Positions 1-8,784 of a DNA stretch of 64,000 bases are shown here, piece by piece. Each line of letters begins with the position of its first letter. The first letter of the stretch is position 1. The translations under genes and the position numbers were made by a program. The DNA comes from Filimonas effusa. Its GTDB lineage: Bacteria; Bacteroidota; Bacteroidia; Chitinophagales; Chitinophagaceae. The stretch lies in the NCBI RefSeq assembly GCF_004118675.1, contig NZ_SDHZ01000002.1:62001-126000 (forward strand), in the 5' to 3' direction. The notes under the pieces were generated by a model, which was not told the DNA's origin, did not search any database, and saw only the letters and a list, made by a program, of their open reading frames with translations.

Positions 1-2288
1 TCCACAAAACCTGTAGAAAGCGGCAGGTTCACGGGAAGCAGGATATCGCTTGTATTCTTGATAAAATAATCAACAGACACACTTAACTTTCTTGCAATCG
101 TGATATCTGCACCAAAGTTGGTTTGTGTAGTAGATTCCCATTTAAGGTCCGGGTTGCCATAGCGGGCAATTACATAGTCGTCACCCACTTTGCGCATGAG
201 CTGCTGCCATTGGTAATCTTCGAACTGCTGGTTACCCAGTTTACCCACGCTGGCACGCAGCCTGAGATCGGACAACCATTTGGCGCTTTTCATGAAAGAC
301 TCTTCGCTGATGCGCCAGCCTGCCGATACGGAAGGGAAATACCCCCACCTGTTATTAGGACCAAAGCGGGAGGAGGCATCTGCGCGAAGGTTAGCAGTAA
401 GCATATACTTTGAATCGTACATATAGGTAGCCGAACCAAAGACAGAGAATAGTGTAGACTCAATTGCGGAGCCGGAACTGCGCATATCGGTTACAGAACC
501 ATCGCTGCCATAATCGAGATACTGGAAGGAGGGATCACTATATTCAAAGCGCCTGCGTGAGCCGCCCATGTTATCACTTCTGTAAGTGATATATTCCGTA
601 CCTACCAGTGCGCTGATGGAATGTTTGTTAATTCTTGTGGAATAGTTCAATGTATTGTTCCAGGTAACAGCATACTCCTCACCTCTTGCCTCATCCAATG
701 AGTTGGGCCTGTTCTGGCGTCCCAGTCCTTTGTCGGCATCTTCGCCTCCGCCATTATCATCACCGAAGTTCTGGTTGAACTTTTTGCTATGCCCCATGGT
801 AAGATCAATACCTACGTTGGTACGGAGCTTCAAAGCCTGGTTTTTCAGGAAACCATATTCAGCGTAGAAGTTACCGAAGGTTTTAAGGTTATTCACCCTG
901 TCGTTTGTGAAATAAGCCAGGGCAATGGGATTGCTGGTGTATTCGTATTCACTTTCCCAGCCACCGGCAGCCAGGTTATTATTTTTATAAAAAGGCAGAT
1001 CAGTGAACGGATCCCTTGCTTTCCAGGTGGGATCGGAGGGATCTTTATAAACCGGGATCACAGGAGGCCGGATGAGCGCATGGCGGATGATACCAGGGGC
1101 ATCTCCCCTGGATGATATACGGCTGAAAGCAGTATTACCAAGCTGGATATTAGTGCCCACCCTGAGGCGATCGCTCAGTGATGCATTAATATTGGTACGA
1201 AATGTAAGCCTTCTGAATTTGTCGTTGTCGAACACTACGATACCGTTTTCCTGGTAATAAGTTCCGGAAAGCAGGTATTGCACTTTATCGCTGCCGCCGC
1301 TGGCGCTCAGCTGAACGTTCTGAGAGTAGCCTGTTTCAAACAGTTCGTCCAGCCAGTTGGTATTGGCCAGGTCGGAACGGTTCTTATCGGCAGTGTAAGG
1401 ATTGTTCGAGGGAGAATAACCGATGGTATTGTTCCAGCTTTCTTCCATTTTGGCCATATACTGCCGGCCATTGAGCATTTTGGGCAGGTTGCCTGCCTGC
1501 TGGATACCGCGGAAATAGTTCAGGTCGAGGCTATTCCTGCCTTTTTTACCGGTTTTGGTAGTGATCACGATAACACCGTTAGCGGACCGGGAGCCATACA
1601 TGGCAGCGGCAGAAGCATCGCGCAAGATGGACATGCTGGCGATATCGGTAGGATTGAGGAAGGTGATATCGGTAGCGGGAATTCCATCTACCACAAACAG
1701 CGGGCTGGTACTGCCGATGGTACCCACGCCCCTTACCTTAATATCAATTCCATCGCCGGGAGCCCCCGTAGCGGAGGTAACATTGAGGCCGGGCACCTGG
1801 CCTTGTAACATTTGCCCTACATTGGCGACCCTGCGCACCTCGGTGTTTTCCATGTTCACCGTAGACAAAGCGCCGCTGATGGAGTTCCGGCGCTGGGTAG
1901 TATAACCTACCACCACAACATCGCTCATAGAACTGTCAACCGCTGCGTTCAGCACAATGGATAGCGCCGACTGATTCGCTACCTGTACCTCCTGTGGCTG
2001 GTAGCCGGCGTAACTTATTACCAGGGTACCGGATGGTGGCGCCATAATAGAGAATTTACCCAGTGAATCGGTAGTTGTTCCCCTGGTAGTACGCTTCACT
2101 TGTATGGAAGCATACTGCAAGGGGCTGCCTGAAGCCGATAAAACGGTACCGGAAACGCGGATATCCGGGTTCTGCGCCCGGAGCATGGCAGGTAATAAGA
2201 AACTAAGAAAAAGGATGCCGGTGCAGTACAGAAAAGACCGGATCCGGGCAGATAAGTGGGAGCTTCGCTCCTGCTGATTTCTTTTCAT
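1..2288 (-). CDS. SusC/RagA-family TonB-linked outer membrane receptor (3' end outside window)
   Basis: Outer-membrane importer of the SusC class, which together with a SusD lipoprotein takes up glycans or peptides using TonB energy. I translated the minus strand from an ATG at 2288 and it stays open to the left edge, about 762 residues; the rest of the barrel, and any susD gene, lie outside the window. Seen: a long N-terminus with a hydrophobic signal segment ending near residue 39 (LLPAMLRAQ), a carboxypeptidase-regulatory-like fold (about 45-125), the SusC signature VVVGYTTQRR, and a plug with GQMLQGQVPGLNV, KVRGVGTIGS, PLFVVDGIP and LRDASAAAMYGSRSANGV. It lies 167 bp downstream of a hybrid two-component regulator gene on the same strand, the usual arrangement for a substrate-induced polysaccharide or peptide utilisation locus. 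The substrate cannot be told from the sequence. Confidence 0.95.
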   Translation of the reverse strand, partial: MKRNQQERSSHLSARIRSFLYCTGILFLSFLLPAMLRAQNPDIRVSGTVLSASGSPLQYASIQVKRTTRGTTTDSLGKFSIMAPPSGTLVISYAGYQPQEVQVANQSALSIVLNAAVDSSMSDVVVVGYTTQRRNSISGALSTVNMENTEVRRVANVGQMLQGQVPGLNVTSATGAPGDGIDIKVRGVGTIGSTSPLFVVDGIPATDITFLNPTDIASMSILRDASAAAMYGSRSANGVIVITTKTGKKGRNSLDLNYFRGIQQAGNLPKMLNGRQYMAKMEESWNNTIGYSPSNNPYTADKNRSDLANTNWLDELFETGYSQNVQLSASGGSDKVQYLLSGTYYQENGIVVFDNDKFRRLTFRTNINASLSDRLRVGTNIQLGNTAFSRISSRGDAPGIIRHALIRPPVIPVYKDPSDPTWKARDPFTDLPFYKNNNLAAGGWESEYEYTSNPIALAYFTNDRVNNLKTFGNFYAEYGFLKNQALKLRTNVGIDLTMGHSKKFNQNFGDDNGGGEDADKGLGRQNRPNSLDEARGEEYAVTWNNTLNYSTRINKHSISALVGTEYITYRSDNMGGSRRRFEYSDPSFQYLDYGSDGSVTDMRSSGSAIESTLFSVFGSATYMYDSKYMLTANLRADASSRFGPNNRWGYFPSVSAGWRISEESFMKSAKWLSDLRLRASVGKLGNQQFEDYQWQQLMRKVGDDYVIARYGNPDLKWESTTQTNFGADITIARKLSVSVDYFIKNTSDILLPVNLPLSTGFV

Positions 2289-2359
2289 ATAGCAGTATAT
2301 TACTGTTTTAAATACCCGTAATGAAATAACCGTTAATACCATAAAAGTATGACGGTGAA

Positions 2360-2404
2360 CAAGTTAGACTTTGCACTATAGTATCAGGACCTTACACTAT
2401 AGTA
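2360..2404 (-). promoter_or_regulatory. Probable susC promoter with two operator half-sites 21 bp apart
   Basis: The element CACTATAGTA occurs at 2374-2383 and again at 2395-2404, exactly 21 bp (two helical turns) apart, and the similarity extends outward (TTGCACTATAGTATCA versus TTACACTATAGTAACA). Read on the minus strand, the repeats lie just upstream of TAACTTG (2366-2360), an imperfect match to the Bacteroidota -7 element TAnnTTTG, so they would overlap the -33 region about 65 bp before the susC leader ends. AraC-type output domains of hybrid two-component systems bind direct repeats in this place, so the regulator encoded at 2456-6709 is the natural candidate. The repeats are seen; binding is inferred. 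Confidence 0.55.
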
Positions 2405-2455
2405 ACATCCGGCCATTGAGCCGGCTGCTTTTACGGGTAGTCCCATGCAGGCTGG

Positions 2456-5400
2456 TCATGAGATAGCTGATTGCTGCGCACGGTAGTCGTTTGGCGCCAG
2501 GTCGTATCGTTTTTTAAATTCACGGTAGAAATAAGACTGGCTATTAAAGCCGGTACGGTAGAAAATTTCGGATACGGTAAGCTGGGTAGTTGCCAGCATA
2601 TGCGCTGCGTGGCGGAGCCGGATATTCTTAATGAACTCGCCCGGCGTCATGCCGGAGAGGGTTTTAATTTTCCTGTACAATTGCATTTTGCTCATAGCCA
2701 GTTCCTTTTCCAGGCGGGCTGCATTCAGCTCTACATCGTCGAGCGCGGCCTCCACGATGGCCACTACACTATCGATAAAAGCTTTATCGGCGTCGGGGAT
2801 GCCGGAAGATTCCAGGTCCAGGGTTGCCGTATCCCTGAAGATCTCCGTGGTTCGTTCGCGGTATTCGAGCAGTTTCCTGATGCGCACCAGTAAATGAGCG
2901 GTATGGAAAGGTTTCGCGATATAGGCGTCGGCGCCCACCTCATAACCTTGGGTTTGATGTTCCATACTGTCTTTGGCCGATAGCAGGATAAACGGGATCT
3001 GGCAGGTAGCCGGCGCTTCTTTTACACGGCGGCACAGTTCCAGTCCATCCATATCAGGCATCATGATATCACTTATAATAAGATCGGGGGTATGCTTTTG
3101 TAAAAAGGCGATCGCTTCTGTGCCATTCACGGCTTCATACATATTATAGTGTTCCTGCAAAAGGTCACGAAGCAGGTAGCGGATATCGGCATCGTCCTCT
3201 ACAATGAGCAGTTGTTTGCGGTCTTCATCGCCTACTACCTGTGTCAGGTAAGTACGTTTATTCTGTTCGCCGGCGTCATACACCTGTGGAGCTCTATGCC
3301 AGGCTGTTACCGAACGGTAGAGTAAAGAAGGATGTTCCGAAACCGTTGCAGCCGAAGCGTGATCATCCCTGTTCACCAGAGGTAACTGTACATGGAATGT
3401 TACTATATCATCGTTACATTCTGCATGAATGGCTCCCTGTAACATCGTAACCAGCTGCTGTGTAAAAGCAAGCCCTATTCCGGTACCAAATTTATCGGCC
3501 GTGCTGCCGGCGGCTGAGCCCGAATAAAAGCCGGTAAAGAGTTTATCCATTTGCTCCGGCAACATATGACAGCCGGAATTGGAAACCATCATATCAAGAC
3601 GGGCGCCGGTTCTTTTCATCACGAATAAAACCGTTGCCTGTGGCGGAGAGTGCCTGAAAGCATTTGACAGCAGGTTAAAGACGATCTTTTCCAGTTTGTC
3701 TTTATCCATCCATCCTGAAATACCTTCATCGATCTGGCGGCGATAGGTTTTCTCCTGTTGTTCTGCCAGCGGAACAAAAGGCGCTGCCAGGTTGTGCAGC
3801 AGTTCGGAGATATCGCAATAACCATATTTAAGATCAGCGACATCGGCTTCCGCTTTCCTGAAATCGAGCAATTGCTGAACGAGATAGGTAAGGCGGGCAG
3901 CCTGCTGGTGAATCACCGACATAAAACGGGATCTGTCTTTTTCCATCGACCGTTCAGCCGAACCCAGGATCAACGTCAATGGCGTTTGCAGTTCGTGGGC
4001 AATATTGGTAAAGAAGCCAAGACGTTGCTGGTGCAGTTCTTCTTCCCGCAGCCTCATACGATGTTCCAGTTCCAGTTCATTACGGATCAGCATCCTGTTG
4101 CGACGGTAGCGGTAAATTGCATAGGCGCCCCAGAGGAACAGGAGCACATAGGCGATCAAAGCCGGCAATGACAGCCAGGGATACTGTTTCACTGTTACCT
4201 GCATAGCAGTAACTTCCTGAGACCATTGCCCTTCACCATTAGACCATTTCAATTTCAATTTATAGTTACCGGGTGGCAGGTTGGTATAAATGATCTTACC
4301 GGGCGTAGTTTCTTCATGCCAGATCTTATCATATCCTTCCAGCAGGTAAGTAAACTTACATTTTTCGGCATTAAAGAAGCTGACTGCCCTTACCTCCATT
4401 TCAATAAAACCTTCTTTGCGCTGCAATACATATTCGCCTGGTGTTGAGCCGGATGGATGTATGACGCTATAACTATCATCGGGTTTTAAGACCTCTCCTA
4501 TGCGGCGGTTAGCCAGCACCAGGTTAGGCAGGTCATCGGTATTTTTAATTTCAGCCGGATGAAAATAACTGAAGCCAGCGACACCTCCCATCAGCAGGTA
4601 TCCCGCCGCATCGCGGTAAACTGCGCCATCGGCAAACTCATTGCCATGCAAACCATCGGCCTGCTGGTAATAACTGATAGCTGCTTCCATGGGAGCAGCA
4701 GCCGAACTGGCAGCAAGCGCACCAGCAGACGAATTAGCCGGATCAACAGTTGCAGCGGCACGGGCAACCGGCGTTCCTGAAGCAACGGCCGGCGATACAC
4801 GGGCCAATCCCCTGTTGGTGCTTACCCATATGGCGCCGGCGGCATCTTCCTGAATAGCGTGAATCGTATTATTGGGAAGACCGTTATCCGTAGTTAATTT
4901 ATTAAACACAGGCATCGCCTTTCCCTGCTCATTTTCATTAAGCGCGTTCAAGCCATAACTTGTACCTATCCAGAGACGATGACCATTGTCGTAATACAGA
5001 GATAATACATCGTTGTTTGACAGGCTTCCTTCATAGGTAAATGCTTTATACGATGTAAAACTGCGTGACTTCTTATTCATCAGGCTAAGACCACCGTAGC
5101 GGCATCCTACCCAAAGATTATTATTCCTGTCTTCCGCCAGCGCATAAATAATGTCATTGGCGGGACCATTAACACCGTTCTTACTGTTGTTCGAAGTGTA
5201 TTGCGCTATAAACTTAACGGCAAAGCCTTTACCGGGTTGTTCAGTTAATTTCAAGTGCACCAATCCAAATCCACTGGTACCCAGCCAAACAGAGCTGTCT
5301 TTATCGGGCAGGACGGCATATACCGAGCCGAAGGCCGGGAAGCGTTTTGTTCCACTCACTTCACTCCACTTTATAAAGCGCCTGTTTGTTTTATCATAAA

Positions 5401-6709
5401 GACCAATGCCAGCTCCATCGGTGCCTATATAAACGAGCCCATCGTGTCCTTCTTTCATTACATACACAGCATTGTTATCGAGGGATGCCGGATAAGAATA
5501 GTAACGCCTGCCAATGCCCGTTGCAGCCGCACTTACATCCGGCATTTCTATGATACCACCACCTTTGGTACCTATCCACAGGCTTCCATTCACTTTACAG
5601 AATGAACGTACAGCGCGATTGTAAGGCATATTGTTATCTGCCATCGCAACAGAGACAAAAGGTTTGGTTGCCGGAGACACTTTGATGATACCATTACCAT
5701 CGGTGCCATACCATAAGATCTGTTGTGGTCCCTTGCACCAGGATGTGATACGGATATGCTGCATCTGCTGTACTTCTGCAGCCAGGAAAGACGACGATTG
5801 AAAAGCAGCATCATACACGGCAAATCCCCTGTTTGCCCACGCCAGCAGATAATGCTCTTTGTAGAAGCTCATAGCAGTAATCCCTGCAGGCAATGTAAGC
5901 AGCCTGGTTGTTTGACGCGCATTGCCGGAAAGGCGATAAAGCTGGTTACCGGCGTCAACATAAAACAAGGCATCATTCAGGAGAAAAAAGCTATTGATGC
6001 CGCGGGTGGCAGCTGCATGACGGATAGCATTAAAGCTCCATCCATCGGCCTGGTATGCTTCCAGTATGCCGGCATTATTCAGCAACCAAAGGCGATTAGA
6101 CCTGTCGAAAGCCATTTTAGTTACACCGGATGGGTGGCGTGGTAAAACACAAAGGCGAAAAGTATCTGCCGCCACGTCGTAACGGAGCAGCCCGTCATGC
6201 TGGGTAAAACAATACACAGTTCCGGCAGTATCAACAGTCAGCTGAAACTCCTGTTCACCGATGTTGCTGCGCTGATACTGGCCGTAAAAATAGTTTCTGA
6301 TCGCACCGGTAGTTTTATTGAAACGGGAAATACCTTCGATAGTGCTCACCCAAAGATTTCCCCTTTTGTCTTCTGTAATAAACCGGGCGACATTGTTGCC
6401 TATGCCACTGCTGCTACCGGTGTTGCCATAATTGAATACATGGAAACTACTGCCATCGTAGCGGTTAAGGCCATCCCAGGTAGCAACCCATAGGAGGTTA
6501 TCGGCGTCGTTATAAAGAAAATTCACAGAGCTGTTAGAGAGGCCGTTCTTGTTATCGAGCTTTTGAATGAGGAAGCGTGCAAGCGGAACAGGCTGGGCAT
6601 GCAATTGAGAGAACGCACTGCAAAACAATACAGGCAAAAGGATACAGCAGCATAATCCGGATATTGGAATGCACCGGGCAATCCTCTTCTTCGCAAGCAA
6701 CATTCGCAT
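2456..6709 (-). CDS. Hybrid two-component system protein (propeller sensor, histidine kinase, receiver, AraC output)
   Basis: One-protein sensor and transcription factor of the HTCS type that detects breakdown products in the periplasm and switches on a neighbouring susC/susD locus. Order along 1417 residues: signal segment (to about 38), two seven-bladed-type Reg_prop repeats regions (about 40-760, blades such as NLWVSTIEGISRF and LWIGTSYGLNAL), a Y_Y_Y domain (about 775-840), one membrane span (about 846-868), HisKA with His905 (HELQTPLTL), HATPase with N-box Asn1012 (NLLSNAFRHS) and GTGIGLAF, a receiver with Asp1214 (ISDIMMPDMDG), and an AraC-type HTH to the C-terminus. All catalytic residues look intact. 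Odd: an Ala/Ser-rich insert (about 645-690) interrupts the propeller. Being 167 bp upstream of susC on the same strand, it most likely regulates that gene and itself sits behind a hairpin that separates it from the peptidase gene upstream. Confidence 0.95.
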   Translation of the reverse strand: MRMLLAKKRIARCIPISGLCCCILLPVLFCSAFSQLHAQPVPLARFLIQKLDNKNGLSNSSVNFLYNDADNLLWVATWDGLNRYDGSSFHVFNYGNTGSSSGIGNNVARFITEDKRGNLWVSTIEGISRFNKTTGAIRNYFYGQYQRSNIGEQEFQLTVDTAGTVYCFTQHDGLLRYDVAADTFRLCVLPRHPSGVTKMAFDRSNRLWLLNNAGILEAYQADGWSFNAIRHAAATRGINSFFLLNDALFYVDAGNQLYRLSGNARQTTRLLTLPAGITAMSFYKEHYLLAWANRGFAVYDAAFQSSSFLAAEVQQMQHIRITSWCKGPQQILWYGTDGNGIIKVSPATKPFVSVAMADNNMPYNRAVRSFCKVNGSLWIGTKGGGIIEMPDVSAAATGIGRRYYSYPASLDNNAVYVMKEGHDGLVYIGTDGAGIGLYDKTNRRFIKWSEVSGTKRFPAFGSVYAVLPDKDSSVWLGTSGFGLVHLKLTEQPGKGFAVKFIAQYTSNNSKNGVNGPANDIIYALAEDRNNNLWVGCRYGGLSLMNKKSRSFTSYKAFTYEGSLSNNDVLSLYYDNGHRLWIGTSYGLNALNENEQGKAMPVFNKLTTDNGLPNNTIHAIQEDAAGAIWVSTNRGLARVSPAVASGTPVARAAATVDPANSSAGALAASSAAAPMEAAISYYQQADGLHGNEFADGAVYRDAAGYLLMGGVAGFSYFHPAEIKNTDDLPNLVLANRRIGEVLKPDDSYSVIHPSGSTPGEYVLQRKEGFIEMEVRAVSFFNAEKCKFTYLLEGYDKIWHEETTPGKIIYTNLPPGNYKLKLKWSNGEGQWSQEVTAMQVTVKQYPWLSLPALIAYVLLFLWGAYAIYRYRRNRMLIRNELELEHRMRLREEELHQQRLGFFTNIAHELQTPLTLILGSAERSMEKDRSRFMSVIHQQAARLTYLVQQLLDFRKAEADVADLKYGYCDISELLHNLAAPFVPLAEQQEKTYRRQIDEGISGWMDKDKLEKIVFNLLSNAFRHSPPQATVLFVMKRTGARLDMMVSNSGCHMLPEQMDKLFTGFYSGSAAGSTADKFGTGIGLAFTQQLVTMLQGAIHAECNDDIVTFHVQLPLVNRDDHASAATVSEHPSLLYRSVTAWHRAPQVYDAGEQNKRTYLTQVVGDEDRKQLLIVEDDADIRYLLRDLLQEHYNMYEAVNGTEAIAFLQKHTPDLIISDIMMPDMDGLELCRRVKEAPATCQIPFILLSAKDSMEHQTQGYEVGADAYIAKPFHTAHLLVRIRKLLEYRERTTEIFRDTATLDLESSGIPDADKAFIDSVVAIVEAALDDVELNAARLEKELAMSKMQLYRKIKTLSGMTPGEFIKNIRLRHAAHMLATTQLTVSEIFYRTGFNSQSYFYREFKKRYDLAPNDYRAQQSAIS

Positions 6710-6739
6710 CGGGTTTTATAGTGGTACAAGGGTTGACCA

Positions 6740-6766
6740 CAAAAAGTACGCCGTTTGGAAACGGCG
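6740..6766 (-). terminator. Hairpin between the metallopeptidase and HTCS genes
   Basis: On the minus strand an 8-bp perfect stem CGCCGTTT/AAACGGCG with a 2-nt loop (6766-6749) is followed by TACTTTTTG. It can act as an intrinsic terminator of the peptidase transcript. The same TACTTTTTG resembles a stretched TAnnTTTG -7 element about 30 bp before the HTCS start, so terminator and HTCS promoter may overlap. Confidence 0.45.
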
Positions 6767-6801
6767 CCGCATGATACAGTCTTCATATGCGAAGTTTTGG
6801 A

Positions 6802-7971
6802 TCAGTATTTCATTATCTGCGTCTTTAAGTATGCGTCCAGTTCCTGTTGTTTTAACTCCAATAAGGTGCCGATCCCGGAAACTATATCGGCATCAGGGAT
6901 AGCAAGGAACTGCTTCCAGCCATCGAACCCTTTCTTTTCATATACCAGCTTTGCCAGCAGGGAACCTATAGCATAGAGCGTCGACACATCGGCATTGATA
7001 TCTTTCATAGATCCTTCCGGGAGGAGACCGGAGGGGCTGACATTATTATCGAGGACATATTTCTTTAATACCGCCAGCAATTGCTGATAAGGAAGCCCCG
7101 CGCTACCTCCCAGATAGGAAGCAATACCTTCATTGGCCAACCTCAATGGCGATGCAATGCCGAGATCATTTATATATTCGTGCACCAATTCATGCGGATA
7201 ATATTCAGTATTACTTCCCGAGAATACAACGCCATTCTCTATCACACCACCGTTCCTGGCATAAAACATATTGCGTACATAATCCGCCCCTTTCACATTA
7301 TACATTTGATGTACATCTCTGCAAGAGTAATAGGTAAACTTCTTAACGGGCAGCTTAAACAGGTGTGCCAGTGAATCATTGAATTTATTCAACGCATTTG
7401 CTTCGTTGCGGTTAAAGGTTTCCTCTGACTGTTTTAAATAGCTGATGTTACCTATTGTAGTTTTATACCAGTCTCTTGTATACCAGTCGGTATAGCTTTC
7501 AAAAACAAACTTTTTCTTTATGTTATCATAATTAGCCAGCAGGTTGTATACTGCCTGGATTGAATTGTGAGAAGTGTCGTCCCGCGATATAAATGCCATC
7601 TTTGCAATGTATTGTTTACCGGTAACTATATCCATTACGCCCAGCAAAGTTGGCTTATAGTACTCCGGGTTATCGTAGTACATACCAGAATAGTAGATCT
7701 TATAGATCAATGCTGCGTCTCCCCATTTTGCCATTGCCGAATCGCTGAACTGGTTATGCAAATATTCAAGATCCCTCCGGTTCCGGAAAAGGGAATCCAC
7801 TGCGTTATAAAATTCTTCCTGCCGTTCTATATTGGCAGAATTATGTTTATGATCGAGGTTCCAGGAGATGCCTCCCAACTGTTCAATAGACTGTGCAGTT
7901 GAAGGAAAAGACCAGGTTAGCAGTAACGCTATCCCCCAAATAAAACTCCGCCCCTGCCGAAAATTCTTCAT
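6802..7971 (-). CDS. Exported gluzincin-type zinc metallopeptidase, unassigned family
   Basis: A 389-residue secreted protein. The first 27 residues form a signal peptide (ending STAQS). The zinc-peptidase signature HELVH is at 260-264 and is followed 17 residues later by NEGIA (Glu281), the spacing and context of gluzincins, in which the two His and the downstream Glu bind zinc and the Glu of HELVH is catalytic. The rest matches nothing I can name with certainty; it lacks further domains. It is on the same strand as, and 92 bp upstream of, the HTCS/susC pair, so it may belong to the same uptake locus (for example protein-substrate processing), but the hairpin between them argues against one uninterrupted transcript. 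Function beyond proteolysis is not supported. Confidence 0.75.
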   Translation of the reverse strand: MKNFRQGRSFIWGIALLLTWSFPSTAQSIEQLGGISWNLDHKHNSANIERQEEFYNAVDSLFRNRRDLEYLHNQFSDSAMAKWGDAALIYKIYYSGMYYDNPEYYKPTLLGVMDIVTGKQYIAKMAFISRDDTSHNSIQAVYNLLANYDNIKKKFVFESYTDWYTRDWYKTTIGNISYLKQSEETFNRNEANALNKFNDSLAHLFKLPVKKFTYYSCRDVHQMYNVKGADYVRNMFYARNGGVIENGVVFSGSNTEYYPHELVHEYINDLGIASPLRLANEGIASYLGGSAGLPYQQLLAVLKKYVLDNNVSPSGLLPEGSMKDINADVSTLYAIGSLLAKLVYEKKGFDGWKQFLAIPDADIVSGIGTLLELKQQELDAYLKTQIMKY

Positions 7972-8141
7972 GGTATCTTTTTAAACTTGTTTTACTACCA
8001 AGGGGTACGAAAGAGCAGGCAAGGATTAAACCTGCGGACACTAAGATCGTGGTGTTTGGCCGAACAAACCATCTGCTCATACTATAATAGCGCCGTTAGT
8101 GTAAATAGAGTGCTGGCGGTTTTTACTATATTGGAGATCCG

Positions 8142-8317
8142 TTGCTGTCCATTTCAGGCAACGGTATAAGGTTTAGTGACGGCCAACCGGAGTAGGGCAA
8201 TAGTTTGCGTAACCTGCGGGGAACGATTGGCGCCCTCAAGGGCAGTTTGCATATAGACAGTACTTACGGAAAGGCCCCAAAATATCGTTGAGTATCCCTT
8301 ACCGTAACAACCTCTAA
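8142..8317 (+). pseudogene. Remnant of a NarL-system sensor histidine kinase (C-terminal ATPase end)
   Basis: Translating the plus strand gives the tail of a histidine-kinase ATPase domain: LLSISGNGIRFSDGQPE, an in-frame TAG, then GNSLRNLRGTIGALKGSLHI, DSTYGK and, after a one-base shift, GPKISLSIPYRNNL before a stop at 8315. This lines up with the usual end of such kinases (DNGIGF ... GNGLRNM ... GGSLxIDSxPGKGT). Everything upstream of the G1 box is gone or unrecognisable. Together with the regulator remnant 72 bp downstream it marks a dead two-component system. Too short and broken for automated gene calling. Confidence 0.7.
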
Positions 8318-8389
8318 AGTTCCTAGCGAATGCGGAGGAGACACCCAAAAATGGCTATAAAGTGATTAACTTAGGATATGGCTGTCTAA

Positions 8390-8765
8390 GTAGTTTTATT
8401 CGACGATAATGCCTTCCTGCTGGATGCGTTTGAGATCCTGTTCTATAATATGGAACATATTGTACTGAAAGCCCGTTTTACCGATACCCGCGACTTATTG
8501 ACCCGTATACAGCAATAACAGCCTGATATATACTTATGGATATCAACATTCCACCCATGGACGGCATAACAGCCATCCTTGAGATCATTGTTGCACACTC
8601 ACAGGCGAAGATCATAGTGAAGGTCACAGCTATAAAATGATCGCCGATGAATGTGGCATCAGTTACCAGACCGTGAAGTCTCATATCAAGAACATATACC
8701 ACAAGCTGCATGTAGCCAGCATGACGGAAGCAGTAAGTAAAGCGCTCCGGGGAAAGCTGGTATAA
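8390..8765 (+). pseudogene. Remnant of a NarL/FixJ-family response regulator
   Basis: Three pieces of one response regulator in different frames. First VVLFDDNAFLLDAFEILF and the following residues to a TAA (receiver start with the acidic pair); then, shifted, LMDINIPPMDGITAILEII, which carries the phospho-acceptor Asp motif; then, after an apparent internal deletion of the late receiver and linker, YKMIADECGISYQTVKSHIK and NIYHKLHVASMTEAVSKAL, a LuxR-type helix-turn-helix ending in TAA at 8763-8765. Stops, frameshifts and a deletion show it is inactive. It was presumably translated after the kinase remnant at 8142-8317. Confidence 0.85.
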
Positions 8766-8784
8766 ACCAATAGGCGGTTATCCA

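Noticed and set aside
2405-2430. CCGGC/GCCGG hairpin as terminator of the HTCS gene
   Set aside because: The T-rich tail is on the plus strand, the wrong side for the minus-strand transcript, and the stem is only 5 bp.
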